35,869 bases of DNA from Microvirga sesbaniae (GTDB lineage: Bacteria > Pseudomonadota > Alphaproteobacteria > Rhizobiales > Beijerinckiaceae): contig NZ_JAMXFJ010000041.1 in assembly GCF_025460805.1 (NCBI RefSeq), positions 1 through 35,869 on the forward strand. The letters run 5' to 3'. The notes beneath the pieces are model-generated. The model saw only the letters and a program-made list of their open reading frames with translations. It was not told the DNA's origin and did no database searches. Position 1 is the first letter of the stretch; the number at the start of each line of letters is the position of its first letter. Shown here one piece after another: positions 1 through 6,621 of this stretch. The translations under genes and the position numbers were made by a program.

Positions 1-50
1 CAAGATGTCGACCTTAGGGGCCGCCATGCGTAAACTGGTTCACATCTGCT

Positions 51-593
51 TTGGCGTGCTTAGGAGCGGGACCGTTTACCAGTTTCCGCTTGCCCATCGG
101 ACTTGACCGCTCAGACGGTATCTACATCAAGGTCAGAGGTCGCTGGGTGTACCTTTACCGAGCAATCGATAGCAACGGCGACACGGTTGAGTTCTGGTTC
201 AGTGAGCAGCGCAATCTGCCTGCCGCCAAGCGGTTTCTGCGCAAGGCGCTCAAGCGTCATAGCCGACCCGAGAGGATCGTCATCGATGGCAGCCAGACCA
301 ATCGGGAAGCCATCCTGTCGTGTGATACCGAGAGCCGGCTTCAGGACCGTTCACGACGCAGGCTCAAGCCGATCGGGATCCGGCAGAGTCAATACCTCAA
401 TAACCGCATCGAGCAGGATCACCGTGCCGTCAAAAGGCGGGTGCGCCCAATGCTCGGGTTCAAATCAGCAAATACCGCTCGTGCGATCTTAGGCGGCATT
501 GAGATGATCCATATGATGCGCAAACAGCAGGCGAAGTATGCCTGCAGGCAGCAGCTGTCGCTCGCTGAGCAGTTTCACCTGCTTGCCGCATAA
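51..593 (+). pseudogene. IS6-family transposase, N-terminally truncated or degraded
   Basis: The product is a DDE transposase that cuts and pastes the IS6 element. All three catalytic acidic residues can be placed: Asp in SDGIYIKVRGRW (about residue 22), Asp in IVIDGSQTN (about residue 79), and Glu in LNNRIEQDHRAVKRR (about residue 121). These are followed by the family block RPMLGFKS and the helix GGIEMIHMMRKQQ. Complete IS6 transposases run to about 235 residues with an N-terminal helix-turn-helix region. Here only 180 residues are open, and the first 20 do not look like the family; the usual WRMDETYIKV block is altered to RSDGIYIKV. I therefore call it a remnant. It could still be functional if the true N-terminus continues left of the window in another frame. 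Confidence 0.75.
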
Positions 594-636
594 GGGTTCT
601 ACGCTTCACCTGCTGCTCTCTCGTCCTTGTTCCCGA

Positions 637-650
637 GTTGCGACAGAACC
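637..650 (-). repeat. Probable right terminal inverted repeat of the IS6 element
   Basis: On the minus strand this reads GGTTCTGTCGCAAC, close to known IS6-family termini. It lies 44 bp beyond the transposase stop and 3 bp before the stop codon of the sigma gene. If 650 is the outermost base, the 8-bp target duplication would be 651-658 and would include the sigma stop codon. The matching left repeat is not in the window. Confidence 0.55.
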
Positions 651-653
651 GGT

Positions 654-1355
654 TTATAACCCATCTGTGCTTTTCAGGTGTTGCAGTGCGGCCCGCATCA
701 GCCGATCCGGGCCGAGATCGTGCCGGTCCTCCATCTGCAACATCGCAGCGAGATGGGTGCGGGCACGGTTGACTCGGCTCTTGAGCGTGCCAACCGCCAC
801 ACCGCACAGAGCCGCCGCGTTCTCGTAGGTCTTGCCCTGCTCGGTCACCATGAGGAGAGCGGCGCGCTGCCCGGATGGTAAACGGATCAGCGCCGCCTGA
901 AGGTCATCCAGCATCAGCTTGGACTCCTGCTCAGGCTCAACCATCAGGCGCCGGGCAAAGCCACCCTCCGGGTCTTCGATCTCCCGCCGGCGCTTACGGA
1001 GTTCGGAATAGAAGCTGTTGCGCAGGATCGTGAACAGCCACGCCTCTAGGTTGGTCCCAGTCTGGAAGCGGTCAAGGCCCGCCCACGCCCGTAGCAGGGT
1101 ATCCTGCACAAGATCGTCACTCCGGACCGGATCGCGTGTCAGATGCAAGGCAAAGTTCCGCAGGTGCGGCAGACAGGCCGAGAGCTGGTTCCGCATGAGC
1201 TGCGAGCGGCGCCGTGCGCGGATCTCCTGCACGAGGGCAAGGTGGTGTGCGTGGGAATGGATATGTTGGAGCCGGAGACGCTTGTGATGGGCAGAGCGGC
1301 TGCGATCTGTTTCTTGGAAAGCGGGACGTCTGTGTTGGTGAACGGCTTGGGTCAT
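654..1355 (-). CDS. ECF sigma factor, EcfG/RpoE2-like
   Basis: An RNA polymerase sigma factor of the extracytoplasmic-function class. Region 2 covers about residues 60-130, with DDLVQDTLLRAW and the block TNLEAWLFTILRNSFYSELR, which strongly resembles the EcfG/RpoE2 general-stress sigma factors of alphaproteobacteria. Region 4 covers about residues 150-205, with LPSGQRAAL and GTLKSRVNRAR. No NepR-like anti-sigma or PhyR gene is adjacent, so the general-stress role is inferred from similarity and from the stress genes that follow. Start choice: the ATG at 1355 has GGTGGAG seven bases upstream. A start at 1196 (MRNQLSA) would give about 180 residues, the usual ECF length, while an upstream in-frame ATG lies at 1385. 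The His/Arg-rich N-terminal extension is unusual. The IS6 end lies just past the stop codon. Confidence 0.85.
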   Translation of the reverse strand: MTQAVHQHRRPAFQETDRSRSAHHKRLRLQHIHSHAHHLALVQEIRARRRSQLMRNQLSACLPHLRNFALHLTRDPVRSDDLVQDTLLRAWAGLDRFQTGTNLEAWLFTILRNSFYSELRKRRREIEDPEGGFARRLMVEPEQESKLMLDDLQAALIRLPSGQRAALLMVTEQGKTYENAAALCGVAVGTLKSRVNRARTHLAAMLQMEDRHDLGPDRLMRAALQHLKSTDGL

Positions 1356-1439
1356 GGCCGTGCTCCACCTGAGCGACAGCTTCACTATACACCCAAGGTT
1401 GGCTGTGAGCGAGACAAATCCGGTCCAGGGTCTCCGCCC

Positions 1440-1790
1440 CTAAGCCGCAAGGGCTTCGTCCCAGTGGTAGAGAACAATGAAAGCCGCCGGGGCTGCCGGA
1501 TCGGGGCTGCGTTCCGCGTTGACCAGCCGCAGGGCGGCCTTGACCTCCTCCAGGCGCGAGGGCTCGCTTTCCGGCATGCCCTCGGTGTTGGCGAGATCAA
1601 GCAGATACTCGTCCCACGCCCTGCGCTGCAAGATCTCGCGCTTGCAGTCGATCGTCAGCCGTGGATGGCGCACGACATCATGAGGCGAGGCGAAGACGGA
1701 CGCCGGGTTGACCAACGCCCAATCGAGATCCGGCAGGAAGGGAGCCTCACGGCGGCTGACGCGGGCACGCAGCCAGGACGCCCATGGCAC
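1440..1790 (-). CDS. Small conserved protein of unknown function
   Basis: A 116-residue soluble protein I cannot name. Its core, around residues 31-62 (FASPHDVVRHPRLT, then KREILQRRAWDEYLLD), has the pattern F-x-x-P-x-x-V-(V/L)-x-(H/N)-x-x-L-x(4)-K-x-x-IL-x(3)-W/A, seen in many short hypothetical proteins of stress regions in alpha- and gammaproteobacteria. The same pattern recurs in the neighbour at 2361-2669, so the two are probably distant paralogs. The only in-frame start that keeps the whole reading frame is GTG at 1790, and it has no convincing ribosome binding site, so the N-terminus is uncertain. It lies downstream of the 2669-2008 gene pair and upstream of the sigma gene, all in the same direction. 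Confidence 0.6.
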   Translation of the reverse strand: MPWASWLRARVSRREAPFLPDLDWALVNPASVFASPHDVVRHPRLTIDCKREILQRRAWDEYLLDLANTEGMPESEPSRLEEVKAALRLVNAERSPDPAAPAAFIVLYHWDEALAA

Positions 1791-2007
1791 GACGCCTGGA
1801 GGGTTTGTGCCGGCTGCCCACTCGCGAGTTACTGGACGCGACTGGCTATGGGGTGCTTGGAACTGCCCTGCCCTGCCCTGCTCGCTTAGACCAATGGCGT
1901 TCCCGGGTCAGCAATGGCGGTGGTGATTGGGACTGTCTGATCCTGATCGTCTGCTGCTCCATAGCACTCCTCCAGGTGCAAGTTGGTCGATGGCTGGTTT
2001 GGGAGCC

Positions 2008-2346
2008 TCAATTGACTGGGAACGGCCCGAGCCAGAGGCGCAGGCCAAGGCTTATCGTGAACAGCAGCGCCGCCTCGTCCCAGGCAGTCAGGTGCGATGC
2101 CAGCGGCTGATCCCCGCGCAGGACCGCCAGGCTGAGCGAGGTGATCCCGGCCAGGAACAGCAAACCGGCGAACGCGAACGGGATCAGGTGCACCGGCGCG
2201 AGGGAGGCGAAGCACAGGCAGAATGCCAGCGCCATGCAGCAGCGTTCCAGCGCTTCCCGGTTGATCTCCCGTGGCCTACGGCGGCCCTGATGAGGGTCGA
2301 GCCAATCCGGCAGGCGTGGCCAGCCGCGCGGATTGAACGTGGCCAT
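2008..2346 (-). CDS. Small integral membrane protein, unknown function
   Basis: A 112-residue protein with a basic N-terminus (about residues 1-33). Two hydrophobic segments, about 36-55 and 58-77, form a hairpin, and a third weaker one (about 93-108) lies near the C-terminus. The start at 2346 is supported by GGGAGGG seven bases upstream. Only 14 bp separate it from the stop of the gene at 2361-2669, so the two are very likely co-transcribed. I do not recognise a family. The arrangement suggests an inner-membrane protein expressed with the stress genes; any function would be a guess. Confidence 0.65.
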   Translation of the reverse strand: MATFNPRGWPRLPDWLDPHQGRRRPREINREALERCCMALAFCLCFASLAPVHLIPFAFAGLLFLAGITSLSLAVLRGDQPLASHLTAWDEAALLFTISLGLRLWLGPFPVN

Positions 2347-2360
2347 GGCACCCTCCCGGC

Positions 2361-2669
2361 TTAGTGGAGGGTGCCGCCATCAAGTGCCCGCAGGGCGTCG
2401 AGGATGTCGTCCAGCGCCACAAGAGCTCCGGTCCCGGGCAGCCTGCGCCAGTTCGGCAGGTTCTCCACGGCACAGGCATCCGAGATCCAGGACGCGAGAA
2501 TGGCCCGCTTCGTGCCAACCCCCAAGCCACGGTGCATCAGAACCTCCTGTGGATCCCTGAAGGGAAGGGTCTGTACCTCGGGCGCCGCACCGCCCTTGAG
2601 AGCTTCCTGTGGCGAGAGCGATGCTGTCGGATCACGAGTAGGTTGTCGGTCGGAGGTCACTAGGTCCAT
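2361..2669 (-). CDS. Small conserved protein of unknown function
   Basis: A 102-residue protein with a disordered, Thr/Ser/Pro-rich N-terminus (residues 1-35). A conserved block follows (FRDPQEVLMHRGLG, then KRAILASWISDACAVE), and the C-terminus LVALDDILDALRALD is probably helical. The block matches the pattern in the gene at 1440-1790 at roughly 10 of 28 aligned positions, suggesting a shared small domain. The start is well supported by AAGGAAGG upstream of the ATG at 2669. It is followed after 14 bp by the membrane-protein gene, and the Hsp20 gene lies 66 bp upstream in the same direction. Likely a stress-island accessory protein; biochemical role unknown. Confidence 0.7.
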   Translation of the reverse strand: MDLVTSDRQPTRDPTASLSPQEALKGGAAPEVQTLPFRDPQEVLMHRGLGVGTKRAILASWISDACAVENLPNWRRLPGTGALVALDDILDALRALDGGTLH

Positions 2670-2735
2670 GGTGTCCTTCCTTCATCGAGCAAAGTGTGGG
2701 CCCAGGCCGCCAACCAGCCAGCCCGGGCCTGGCTC

Positions 2736-3260
2736 TCATGCCGCTAATGCTTGGTTTCGTCCCCCCGCGCGGTTAATCGCGATCCGTTTCACCTCCGGCG
2801 GGCTCCCGGCCGCCTTGGGCAGGGTGACGGTGAGGACGCCGTTCCTGAAGCTGGCGTCGATCTTGTCCTCCTCCACATCCCAGGCCAGCGGGATGCGGCG
2901 CTCGAACCGGCCGTAGTGCCGCTCGCTGAACGCGCGCTCCTTGTCCTCGATCTCGGACTTCTTCTCGCCCCGGATGGTGAGGACGCCGTCGCCCATCAGG
3001 ACCTCCACGTCCTTGTCCTCCAGGCCCGGCAGTTCCGCCGAGATGCGGACATCCTTGTCGTTGTCGACGACTTCCACCTGCGGCCATCCCGTCATCCGGC
3101 TCATGCCGCCGAGCGGCGCCATGTCGAAGCCGCGGAACACGTCGTCGAAGAGCCGGTTCATCTCGCGATGCAGGGTCATGAAGGGATCGCTGTCCTCGCG
3201 GTAGCGGCTCGGGGTCGTCTGCTGGTTGCGACCCCAGGGAATGAGATCGCGCATGTTCAT
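2736..3260 (-). CDS. Small heat shock protein, Hsp20 family
   Basis: An ATP-independent holdase chaperone of 174 residues that binds unfolding proteins in the cytoplasm. The N-terminal arm (about 1-60) contains the typical DPFMTLHREMNRLFDDVFRGF helix region. The alpha-crystallin domain runs from about residue 60 to 158, with ELPGLEDKDVEV, GERRxRF-type YGRFERRIPL, and the hallmark NGVLTVTLPK. The C-terminal I-x-I anchoring motif is IAI in VKRIAIN. The start at 3260 has AAGGAGG nine bases upstream. It belongs to the Hsp20 class A-like group, whereas the neighbour at 3353-3814 is IbpA-like, so the two probably form separate oligomers. The 92-bp gap to that neighbour contains a GGGTGAG/CTCACCC inverted repeat (3298-3304 and 3335-3341) but no ROSE core. 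Confidence 0.95.
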   Translation of the reverse strand: MNMRDLIPWGRNQQTTPSRYREDSDPFMTLHREMNRLFDDVFRGFDMAPLGGMSRMTGWPQVEVVDNDKDVRISAELPGLEDKDVEVLMGDGVLTIRGEKKSEIEDKERAFSERHYGRFERRIPLAWDVEEDKIDASFRNGVLTVTLPKAAGSPPEVKRIAINRAGGRNQALAA

Positions 3261-3352
3261 GGTATCATCCTCCTTGTCTCATCAGTTCGAGCCAAGCGGG
3301 TGAGATAGGCGCCAGTCCTTGACCAGCATCGACCTCACCCCTGATCCAGCTC

Positions 3353-3814
3353 TTAGGCGGCCTTGTCGTGCTCGATGGTCTTGGGGCCACCTCCGGTCGC
3401 AATCTCGATGCGGCGGGGCTTCATCTCCTCCGGCACCTCACGCACCAGATCGACCGTCAGCAGGCCGTTCTCGAGATGTGCCTCCTGGACCTTCACATAG
3501 TCGGCGAGGCTGAAGCTCTGCTTGAAGGCACGCGTGGCGATGCCGCGATGCAGGAACTGTCCGTTCTCCTGCTCCGGGCGCTTGTGACCTGCCACCAGCA
3601 GCACGTTCTCTTTTTGGGTGATTTCGATCTCGTCGGGCGAGAAGCCTGCCACCGCCATGGTGATGCGGTACTGATCATCGCCTACCTTCTCGACGTTGTA
3701 GGGCGGCCAATGGGGCGAGGCTTCCTGCCGGGCCGTCTGGTCGATCAGGTCGAAGAGCCGGTCGAAGCCGACCGTGGAGCGGTACAGAGGAGAGAAATCA
3801 AACGCTGTTCTCAT
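3353..3814 (-). CDS. Small heat shock protein, IbpA-like Hsp20
   Basis: A holdase chaperone of 153 residues. The N-terminus (MRTAFDFSPLYRSTVGFDRLFDLID) is typical of alphaproteobacterial IbpA-type Hsp20. The alpha-crystallin domain (about 35-130) contains YRITMAVAGFSPDEIEI, LHRGIATRAFKQSFSLAD and ENGLLTVDLVRE. The C-terminal I-x-I motif is IEI in RRIEIA. An in-frame start lies far upstream at 3994, but the ATG at 3814 is preceded by GGGAGGA and gives the family's usual start. The leader just upstream folds like a ROSE RNA thermometer (see 3815-3870), so translation is probably induced by heat through melting of that structure. It lies upstream of the second Hsp20 gene in the same direction. 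Confidence 0.95.
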   Translation of the reverse strand: MRTAFDFSPLYRSTVGFDRLFDLIDQTARQEASPHWPPYNVEKVGDDQYRITMAVAGFSPDEIEITQKENVLLVAGHKRPEQENGQFLHRGIATRAFKQSFSLADYVKVQEAHLENGLLTVDLVREVPEEMKPRRIEIATGGGPKTIEHDKAA

Positions 3815-3870
3815 AGCTACATCCTCCCTTAGAGCAACGTAACCACAAGAGCGCCGGACACCACCGGCGC
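3815..3870 (-). promoter_or_regulatory. ROSE-like RNA thermometer in the hsp20 leader
   Basis: In the transcript, a short run beginning UUGCUCU sits immediately before the Shine-Dalgarno stretch GGGAGGA. The two can pair as U-A, U-G, unpaired G, C-G, U-A, C-G, U-G with a tiny loop. This is the hallmark of the last hairpin of ROSE elements: UUGCU masks AGGA and one G is left opposite. Just upstream, 3851-3870 forms a perfect 7-bp hairpin (GCGCCGG, 6-base loop, CCGGCGC). ROSE elements are known in front of rhizobial hsp20 genes, where heat opens the last hairpin. Sequence and pairing are seen directly; thermosensing is inferred. The 5' limit of the leader is unknown. Confidence 0.65.
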
Positions 3871-3902
3871 CCGATCCGCCAAGCTCGTCAGAAGCCTTGG
3901 CA

Positions 3903-4364
3903 TCATCGATGGTAGGAAGGGTTTTTCCGGTTTTCAAGAGGGGCTTGCAGGGCATCCGGGCGGATGAGGCCCAGGCTTTGTGAATGGGCCGCAACGGCGG
4001 GCAGTCCCCTGCCTGATCTCAGCCTCTGAAACGGGCTGAATGCCACGAACAGATAGAAGCCGTTGAGGCGCACCCCAATCCTTGCCGCCTCCCGGTCGAA
4101 GCCCACTGGCATTGGGTCGGCCTCGACCAGCTGACCGGCGGCCTGCCATTGCTCAGACTCGCGAAAGGCGGGCGCAGGCTGGTCCTCCGGCACGGCGCAG
4201 TAGAGCTCCGGCTCAAGACGGCTTCGGAACAGGTCGTATCGGATTTGGGGCGTGCTCAGGCCCTCTGACCTGCCCGCCGGGGCTGCCGCGTGGCGGTTGG
4301 CCAAGCCTGAGCGGAGCGAGTGGGTTGGTGTCAAAGGCTCATCAGGGACAAAGGTGCTGGGCAT
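3903..4364 (-). CDS. Protein with an unnamed NGFYLF domain
   Basis: A 153-residue protein of unrecognised family. After a variable N-terminus (1-40), a block from about residue 42 to 108 reads RYDLFRSRLEPELYCAVPED, then a Trp (QWQAAG), then a hydrophobic strand ending LNGFYLFVAF. The same layout opens the PRC-barrel protein at 7114-7692 (TYYVFHSAS, GPWTLE, ENGFYLSGP), so I infer a shared small domain found alone here and fused there. The start at 4364 has CGGAGG upstream; an in-frame ATG at 4430 lacks one. It lies directly upstream of the thermometer-controlled Hsp20 gene, on the same strand. Function unknown. Confidence 0.6.
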   Translation of the reverse strand: MPSTFVPDEPLTPTHSLRSGLANRHAAAPAGRSEGLSTPQIRYDLFRSRLEPELYCAVPEDQPAPAFRESEQWQAAGQLVEADPMPVGFDREAARIGVRLNGFYLFVAFSPFQRLRSGRGLPAVAAHSQSLGLIRPDALQAPLENRKNPSYHR

Positions 4365-4576
4365 CTTGGCCTCCGAGAATGTTTCCGATCTCCAATCTGA
4401 TTCGAACGGGAGAATAATACCGCAGTCCACGATGGGTCGAACAATCCGAGCCTGACCAAGCCCAGCCCGCCGATCGCCTGATCCGCGCCGGCTTCTTCAG
4501 TCGGGACAGGAGGGCAAGGCGAGTCCGCTCCTGTCCCGTTGCCGGGACTTGGCTAGGGCCTGAGCTGACGCCGGAT

Positions 4577-5029
4577 CTACTCAGCAGCCCGCTGATAGGC
4601 GCCGCCGTATTCGATCGCCACCGGCACGCCCGGAGCGTGCCGCTCGAGATGACGGCCGGCAGGACGACGGCGCATCGATCCAATCCAAGCCAGGTGCTTG
4701 TCGAGCCGCTCGGCCTTATCCTCGCGCAACGCGCGCTTGGCCCGCCGCAGCTGCTTGGCCACCTTCTCGAGTCCGAGCCTGAACGCGGCATAGATGTCGG
4801 GGCTTTTGGCCTCGCCGCTCATCATCCGTAGCGCTCCCATCTGAACGTTGACCGTGCATCGGTACGTGACGCCCTCTCGGGTGAAATGCACGGAAGCAGT
4901 GTTCAGATGCCCAAAGTACTTGCCTGCCAGTTGCAGGATGCTTGCCCGGGCGTAGTCGGGGAGCACATCGCCCCGATCAATGTTCGAGCTTTGCACCTGA
5001 ATGGTTCGATCGACGCCTTTCAGCTTCAT
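4577..5029 (-). CDS. hpf: Ribosome hibernation-promoting factor, HPF/YfiA family
   Basis: Binds the decoding region of the 30S subunit and stores ribosomes in an inactive state under stress or starvation. The 150-residue product starts with the family's strand IQVQSSNID (residues 9-17). It continues with the helix region LPDYARASILQLAGKYFGHL, the strand TYRCTVNVQMGALRMMSGEA, and the basic helix DIYAAFRLGLEKVAKQLRRAKRALRED (about 79-105). The remaining 45 residues do not resemble the dimerisation domain of long HPF, so this is a short-type or atypical form. The ATG at 5029 is preceded by GGAGG at five bases; upstream in-frame ATGs at 5041 and 5104 are poorer choices. Its place among Hsp20 and CBS genes fits a stress role. 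Confidence 0.85.
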   Translation of the reverse strand: MKLKGVDRTIQVQSSNIDRGDVLPDYARASILQLAGKYFGHLNTASVHFTREGVTYRCTVNVQMGALRMMSGEAKSPDIYAAFRLGLEKVAKQLRRAKRALREDKAERLDKHLAWIGSMRRRPAGRHLERHAPGVPVAIEYGGAYQRAAE

Positions 5030-5218
5030 TCGGTCCTCCATGCTATGAAGGTACAAGCGTGAGACATGTTGGAAATGAGCAGGATCCCGCGTGTCCGCAA
5101 GCATCCGGCGGTGCTCGCGGGAAACGGCTATTTCTATGACGCCCGATTAGATCGAAGTCTGCTGCCTAGCCGGCTCGTCTGAAGGTAGGGTGCTTGGGAA
5201 AGCGCCCAACGCGTCGGC

Positions 5219-5362
5219 TTACTTCTTCAAGTCGGACTGGTTGCTCGCCGTGGACGAAGCGCCACCCTGCCCTTCCTTGCGGAACGGCAGCTTGCCGGCC
5301 ACGCGCCTGAGCGCGTCCGAGATATCGTACTTGAGCTTGTTGGTGATCTCCGACATGGTCAT
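5219..5362 (-). CDS. 47-residue microprotein, unknown function
   Basis: A short reading frame with good coding character. Its product starts MTMSEITNKLKYDISDALRR, followed by VAGKLPFRKEGQGG and a Ser/Asn-rich tail ending DLKK. The first 25 residues could form an amphipathic helix. It begins at ATG 5362 with TGAGG about nine bases upstream; a second ATG lies two codons later. Both neighbours on the minus strand, HPF (5029) and the DUF883-like gene, belong to the stress island. A possible EcfG-type promoter lies 46 bp upstream (5408-5433). No family is recognised. It would be missed by length cut-offs of 50-60 residues. Confidence 0.5.
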   Translation of the reverse strand: MTMSEITNKLKYDISDALRRVAGKLPFRKEGQGGASSTASNQSDLKK

Positions 5363-5407
5363 GGCAAAACCTCATGAGGCTCAGCACACTCGCCGTGCCG
5401 CCCTAAT

Positions 5408-5433
5408 AACGCCGAGTGTGGCCCTGCCGTTTC
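5408..5433 (-). promoter_or_regulatory. Possible EcfG-type promoter
   Basis: On the minus strand GAAAC (5433-5429), a 17-base spacer and CGTT (5411-5408) match the EcfG consensus GGAAC-N16/17-CGTT at 8 of 9 positions. The -10 element lies 46 bp upstream of the microprotein start at 5362, a sensible distance. An 8/9 match is expected several times by chance in a window of this size, so the call rests mainly on placement. Confidence 0.3.
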
Positions 5434-5568
5434 CAGACAGCGCTCCTCTCACGACGCTCAGTCGTGCCAGGGCTGCAGAAGCGGTTTGGCGAGAGCCAAC
5501 TGCCGCACGATGCCTCGGTGTGGCACGCAGTGTTGTTGCAAGGATCCAAGAAGGCGGTGTCGCCTTGA

Positions 5569-6180
5569 TCAGAAGCTGTTGTTGGTGTGGCTCGCTGCTT
5601 CGGCCTCATCGTAGGCAGGAAACTGCCCTGTGCCGTGGACTGCTCGCGGGGCCGGGCGCCAGCTCTGCGTCTCCCATGAGCGTTGGTTGGAGCCGGGATG
5701 CCACTGCCGTGTCAGACCGGAAACCGCCGTCCGGCGGCCCAGAAGCCAGCCGACGGCACAGCCGAGCGCACCGACGGCGAGCACGATGGCAAGCGGGTGC
5801 TCCTGCACGGATCGGCTTATGGTTTCGGTGCCCTGCCGGTAATAGCGCTCGGCTTCCGGCATGTGGCGCATGCCCTGTTCCAGGTAGCTCTGGCCGCGCT
5901 GATAGAGATCATGGGCGAGGCCGGACAATTGGTCGTTACCGGACTGAGCGGCGCCTCCGGCGTGTCCTTCTAACCCTTGCCCAGGCGGTATGGGAGCTTC
6001 GTTCAGATCGTCAGGCTCACATTCCGCGACGACGCTCTTGTGGGCGGATGTGGTCCAGGCCGGTGGGTCACTGGCCGGGAAGCTGTCGTCGACGGCGTCG
6101 TCCACGCAACGCTGCTGGATTGGCTTGGGCTCGTTCTCCGCGTGCACCGGGCGCTTCTGGTCGATCTTCTCGTCAGGCAT
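5569..6180 (-). CDS. Membrane-anchored stress protein, DUF883/ElaB-like
   Basis: A 203-residue protein. An acidic N-terminus carries the short conserved motif DDSFPASDPPAW (about 36-47), found in many small alphaproteobacterial proteins. A helical middle part (about 95-130, QSYLEQGMRHMPEAERYYRQ) follows. One membrane segment (about 135-155, LAIVLAVGALGCAVGWLLG) with a GxLxGRR end resembles the C-terminal anchor of ElaB/YqjD (DUF883) proteins, which tie ribosomes to the inner membrane in stationary phase. About 45 polar residues follow the anchor, which is longer than in DUF883. The ATG at 6180 has GGAGG five bases upstream. The ElaB link is by architecture only. Confidence 0.6.
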   Translation of the reverse strand: MPDEKIDQKRPVHAENEPKPIQQRCVDDAVDDSFPASDPPAWTTSAHKSVVAECEPDDLNEAPIPPGQGLEGHAGGAAQSGNDQLSGLAHDLYQRGQSYLEQGMRHMPEAERYYRQGTETISRSVQEHPLAIVLAVGALGCAVGWLLGRRTAVSGLTRQWHPGSNQRSWETQSWRPAPRAVHGTGQFPAYDEAEAASHTNNSF

Positions 6181-6207
6181 CGGAACCTCCATCAACCTTT
6201 ACAGGGC

Positions 6208-6248
6208 AATGGCCTCCTGAAAGGAACGGTTCCGGCTCGCCTCCCGTC
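6208..6248. promoter_or_regulatory. Possible divergent EcfG-type promoter pair
   Basis: In the intergenic region between oppositely oriented genes (starts at 6180 minus and 6344 plus), 6223-6233 holds the arms GGAAC and GTTCC separated by one base, giving a GGAAC -35 element on each strand. Spaced 17 bases away are CATT (minus, 6211-6208) and CGTC (plus, 6245-6248), each one base from the CGTT -10 consensus. The arrangement could serve both genes from one core, but each match is only 8/9. Confidence 0.3.
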
Positions 6249-6343
6249 GGCCATGCGCTGCATGAACCCCACCCAAGGCTGTACATCCAGCATTCAGGGG
6301 GCTTGGCCTAAACACCTGCATCCGCTCATCAAGGAGGGCCGCC

Positions 6344-6523
6344 ATGCTGATCTGGAGCGTGCTTGCCACGGCCGTGCTGACTGGCGTGACGCTGGGGCTG
6401 TTCACAACCGGAGCACCGGAATGGGCCACCCAGGCCGCCGAGCTCATCACGGCCGTGGCTGTGTTCGTCTTGGTCTGTCTGGTCGAGTCTGGCGAGGCAC
6501 GGTCCAGCAAGCCGAGTTCGTAA
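6344..6523 (+). CDS. 59-residue two-segment membrane microprotein
   Basis: A short plus-strand gene inside an otherwise minus-strand island. AAGGAGG lies six bases before the ATG at 6344, a very strong ribosome binding site. The product has two hydrophobic stretches (about residues 4-21, SVLATAVLTGVTLGLF, and 33-47, LITAVAVFVLVCLV) joined by a short polar loop (GAPEWATQ), and a hydrophilic Ser/Lys tail. It resembles DUF1328-type stress membrane peptides in size and layout, but I cannot assign it. It ends in a region shared with the convergent CBS gene, where hairpins are present. Confidence 0.6.
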   Translation: MLIWSVLATAVLTGVTLGLFTTGAPEWATQAAELITAVAVFVLVCLVESGEARSSKPSS

Positions 6524-6524
6524 G

Positions 6525-6550
6525 AGGATCCGCCCCTTATCGTGGATCCT
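6525..6550. repeat. Inverted repeat after the membrane microprotein gene
   Basis: AGGATCC (6525-6531) and GGATCCT (6544-6550) pair perfectly over 7 bp with a 12-base loop, starting two bases past the stop codon at 6523. There is no T-run, so a terminator role is uncertain. Confidence 0.3.
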
Positions 6551-6589
6551 GGGATTTCCCATCCGCCGACCGCCAGCTATTCTGGAGAA

Positions 6590-6607
6590 GGGGCCACAGA
6601 CGGCCCC
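6590..6607 (-). terminator. Probable terminator hairpin of the CBS gene
   Basis: GGGGCC (6590-6595) and GGCCCC (6602-6607) form a perfect 6-bp GC stem with a 6-base loop, 14 bp past the stop of the minus-strand CBS gene. On the minus strand the stem is followed by TTCTCC, a weak T-containing tail, so efficiency is uncertain. Confidence 0.4.
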
Positions 6608-6621
6608 CCCTGCATACCATG

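Larger units (their letters stand above)
1..650 (+). mobile_element. IS6-family insertion sequence, right-hand part only
   Basis: The segment contains the catalytic part of an IS6-family transposase followed by about 45 bp of non-coding DNA and a terminal sequence at 637-650. Read outward-in from the right side this is GGTTCTGTCGCAAC, which resembles the GGCTCTGTTGCAAA-type ends of IS6-family elements. The left end is outside the window, so the partner repeat and the 8-bp target duplication cannot be checked. The element abuts the 3' end of the sigma-factor gene on its right. Family assignment is firm from the protein; the exact right boundary is inferred from resemblance of the terminus. Confidence 0.75.
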
